Origin: Clostridiaceae bacterium
Lineage (GTDB): Bacteria; Bacillota; Clostridia; Saccharofermentanales; DTU023
Reading direction: 5' to 3'
DNA length: 47,043 nt
Assembly: GCA_012799825.1 (NCBI GenBank)
Contig: JAAZKK010000121.1
Location: forward strand, 1 to 47,043
The stretch's first letter is position 1. Each line of letters begins with the position of its first letter. The notes below the pieces were generated by a model, which was not told the DNA's origin, ran no database searches, and saw only the letters and a list, made by a program, of their open reading frames with translations. Position numbers and translations under genes: made by a program. Positions 45,697 to 47,043 of the stretch are shown in pieces.

Positions 45697-46701
45697 ATGG
45701 ATATCTCCGATGCTGAAAAAATTGCAGAGTCTGAAAGATTGAGTTGTTCTGATGACTCCTCCACTACATTAAAAGTGACAGGGTATGAAAGGGTAGCCTG
45801 TCTCGTGGAACCTCTTATTGTAAAAAAAGTTGAAGAGTGTGGAGGATCGGGTCGTTTTATGGATCGTTCCCTTATTGAAGAAGCAGCTGAACGAGTCGGT
45901 ATTTTCCCAACGTCTGATCTGCTTGAAAAAACGAAACGTTTTATTGATGTTCTTCTTGAGGCCAATCAGTTCGTCAACCTTACTGCTATTACCGAGCCTG
46001 CGGCCATCGCGACCCGTCATCTTCAGGACAGTTGGACACCTGCGCGCTTCATCGCCGAAGGCGCCTCTGTCATCGATGTCGGAACAGGTGCCGGATTTCC
46101 CGGCATACCGCTTCGCATCGCGCGACCGGATCTAAATATGACCTTGATCGATGCCTCAGCTAAGCGCGTCCATTTTCTGGAACGTGTCATTCAAAAGATT
46201 TTCGCGGAAGAATTATCAAGCCTTCAGGAAAACATGATGAAACAAGGTGATCTCGATGACATAGACTTTTCCGTTGCGGCCTCAAGTCATCTTTCAACAT
46301 GTTCTCAGATATCCGCAGAAACATCTCATCCTTCATTCATATCATCGCCTATTCCTCGTGTGATTCATGGCCGCGCGGAGGAGCTGGGACGTGATCCCGA
46401 CCACCGAGAAAAATACGATGTCGCGATCGCGCGTGCTGTGACAGCGTTGCCCGTTTTAGCGGAATATTGCCTTCCCTTCGTTCAGTTAGGCGGCCTTTTT
46501 ATCGCCATGAAGGGGCTCGACGACGAGACCGAAGAAGCTGAACGCGCGATTCATTTACTTGGCGGTGTGGTTGAAGAAGTTTACCGATATAAGCTCCCTG
46601 AGATCGAAGCGTCGTTCTCCCTTGTCATCGTTCGAAAAAAAACGGCAACGTCACTGCGATATCCACGGCGCATGGCCGCAATCAAGCGCCGTCCGCTTTA
46701 A
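45697..46701 (+). CDS. rsmG: 16S rRNA (guanine-527-N7) methyltransferase RsmG
   Basis: SAM-dependent methylation of G527 in 16S rRNA. The SAM motif VIDVGTGAGFPGIPLRIA, the HGRAEELG segment, and YDVAIARAVTALPVLAEY through GGLFIAMKG define it. The frame is 334 codons, while RsmG is usually about 235-240. About 54 residues precede the normal family N-terminus, and about 50 are inserted (about 165-220) between LIDASAKRVHFL and HGRAEELG. A second start, ATG at 45859 with GGAGG 13 nt upstream, would begin MDRSLIEEAAERV exactly at the usual N-terminus. I keep the long frame but regard the start as undecided. Confidence 0.9.
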   Translation: MDISDAEKIAESERLSCSDDSSTTLKVTGYERVACLVEPLIVKKVEECGGSGRFMDRSLIEEAAERVGIFPTSDLLEKTKRFIDVLLEANQFVNLTAITEPAAIATRHLQDSWTPARFIAEGASVIDVGTGAGFPGIPLRIARPDLNMTLIDASAKRVHFLERVIQKIFAEELSSLQENMMKQGDLDDIDFSVAASSHLSTCSQISAETSHPSFISSPIPRVIHGRAEELGRDPDHREKYDVAIARAVTALPVLAEYCLPFVQLGGLFIAMKGLDDETEEAERAIHLLGGVVEEVYRYKLPEIEASFSLVIVRKKTATSLRYPRRMAAIKRRPL

Positions 46702-47043
46702 TACTTCATTCGTATATTTTCTTACTCCGTCTTGTTTTACTTTGAGGTGTAAATCAATTTTAATCCGACAGGTTTTGCATCAAGAAAGGTTCCGTTTCTT
46801 GTCTAAGATCCGTGATCCCTGTGAGGATGTCAAAATAATACTAAAAGTGGAAAACGTAATGATTAACGAAGGAAAAGAGTTTCCACTAAATATTACACAA
46901 GTACACAACGCTTAAGTTGAAGCAAAATTCAACCGAACAGAATCTCAAAATATTACCGAATGAAAAAGTAAAAAACAACCGAATAAGAATTGAAAATATG
47001 ACCGATTCATGTTATTTCTACCTTGAGAAAAGATATCAAAGAA
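46702..47043. other. AT-rich non-coding end of the window
   Basis: No gene is supported in these 342 bases. Contents: an inverted repeat CAAGAAA-GGTTCCG-TTTCTTG at 46781-46801, and the 23-bp-spaced ACCGA array (46932-47023). No parS site (TGTTTCACGTGAAACA) and no DnaA box (TTATCCACA) was seen. A forward frame that continues out of the rsmG region to 46915 looks like a shadow. Confidence 0.55.
46932..47023. repeat. Four 23-bp-spaced ACCGA repeats
   Basis: ACCGA begins at 46932, 46955, 46978 and 47001, exactly 23 bp apart each time. Units 1-3 continue ACCGAAY followed by A-rich sequence (ACCGAACAGAAT, ACCGAATGAAAA, ACCGAATAAGAA); unit 4 reads ACCGATTCATG and is degenerate. A 23-bp period excludes a protein-coding repeat. 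The layout resembles iterons or a row of protein-binding sites. Confidence 0.6.

Noticed and set aside
46559-46915. Plus-strand 118-codon frame running out of rsmG
   Set aside because: First half is the shifted frame of rsmG; the remainder has no ribosome site or family features.
35865-46931. Shared 14-mer TAAGTTGAAGCAAA after the substrate-binding protein gene and near 46913
   Set aside because: A 14-base match between two places in 47 kb is expected by chance; no longer similarity around it.

Overview
The window looks like a chromosomal segment of a Gram-positive, Clostridia-type (Bacillota) bacterium of moderate G+C. The evidence is the complete CtsR/McsA/McsB/ClpC heat-shock operon, a Jag (KhpB) protein next to YidC, strong AAGGAGG-type ribosome binding sites, and frequent GTG/TTG starts. 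No rRNA, tRNA, CRISPR array, transposase or phage gene was recognised, so this is mostly core chromosome with two catabolic/transport islands. The species cannot be named from the sequence alone.

Layout. (1) 1-8830: end of an unknown gene, a Dus-family tRNA dihydrouridine synthase, a large DUF2079 membrane protein, an EF-G paralogue with altered GTPase motifs, a CNNM/CorC-type CBS protein and a translationally overlapping HAD phosphatase. (2) 8872-18639: a membrane-anchored parvulin-type foldase, then rpoB and rpoC with their own strong promoter and flanking terminators. The rplK-A-J-L genes that normally precede rpoB are not here. (3) 18666-21644, minus strand: an NCS1 (CodB-like) permease, a formamidase-type amidase and a translationally coupled small protein; the permease leader can fold as a three-way junction. 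(4) 22005-27413: ctsR-mcsA-mcsB-clpC behind a consensus promoter with a near-perfect CtsR operator. (5) 27426-37338: a YheO-type regulator divergent from a RidA / PLP aminotransferase / five-part peptide ABC transporter / M24 peptidase cassette. (6) 37340-46701: a decayed gene remnant, a FolD-like dehydrogenase, then rpmH-rnpA-yidD-yidC-jag-mnmE-mnmG-rsmG, the block usually found beside oriC. (7) 46702-47043: AT-rich non-coding DNA with four ACCGA elements exactly 23 bp apart.

How the genes work together. Region 5 reads as one catabolic unit: a regulator, importers for a peptide-like substrate, a cytosolic metallopeptidase, an aminotransferase, and RidA to clear reactive enamine/imine by-products. 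Region 4 is the protein quality-control circuit in which McsB marks proteins on arginine for ClpC-ClpP and CtsR represses the operon. Region 6 joins ribosome protein L34, RNase P, membrane insertion (YidD/YidC/Jag) and tRNA/rRNA modification (MnmE/MnmG/RsmG).

Recurring oddities. Several conserved proteins carry long hydrophilic insertions or tails absent from typical homologues (Dus, DUF2079, MnmE, RsmG, RpoB, DppD-like ATPase). Some enzymes have lost signature residues: the FolD-like protein lacks the catalytic Lys and Gln, the EF-G paralogue has Asp for the G3 His, and MnmE has Gly for the G4 Asn. The most promising undescribed signals are the 23-bp array, the structured permease leader, the RidA/peptide cassette with its perfect operator-like repeat, and the FolD variant.
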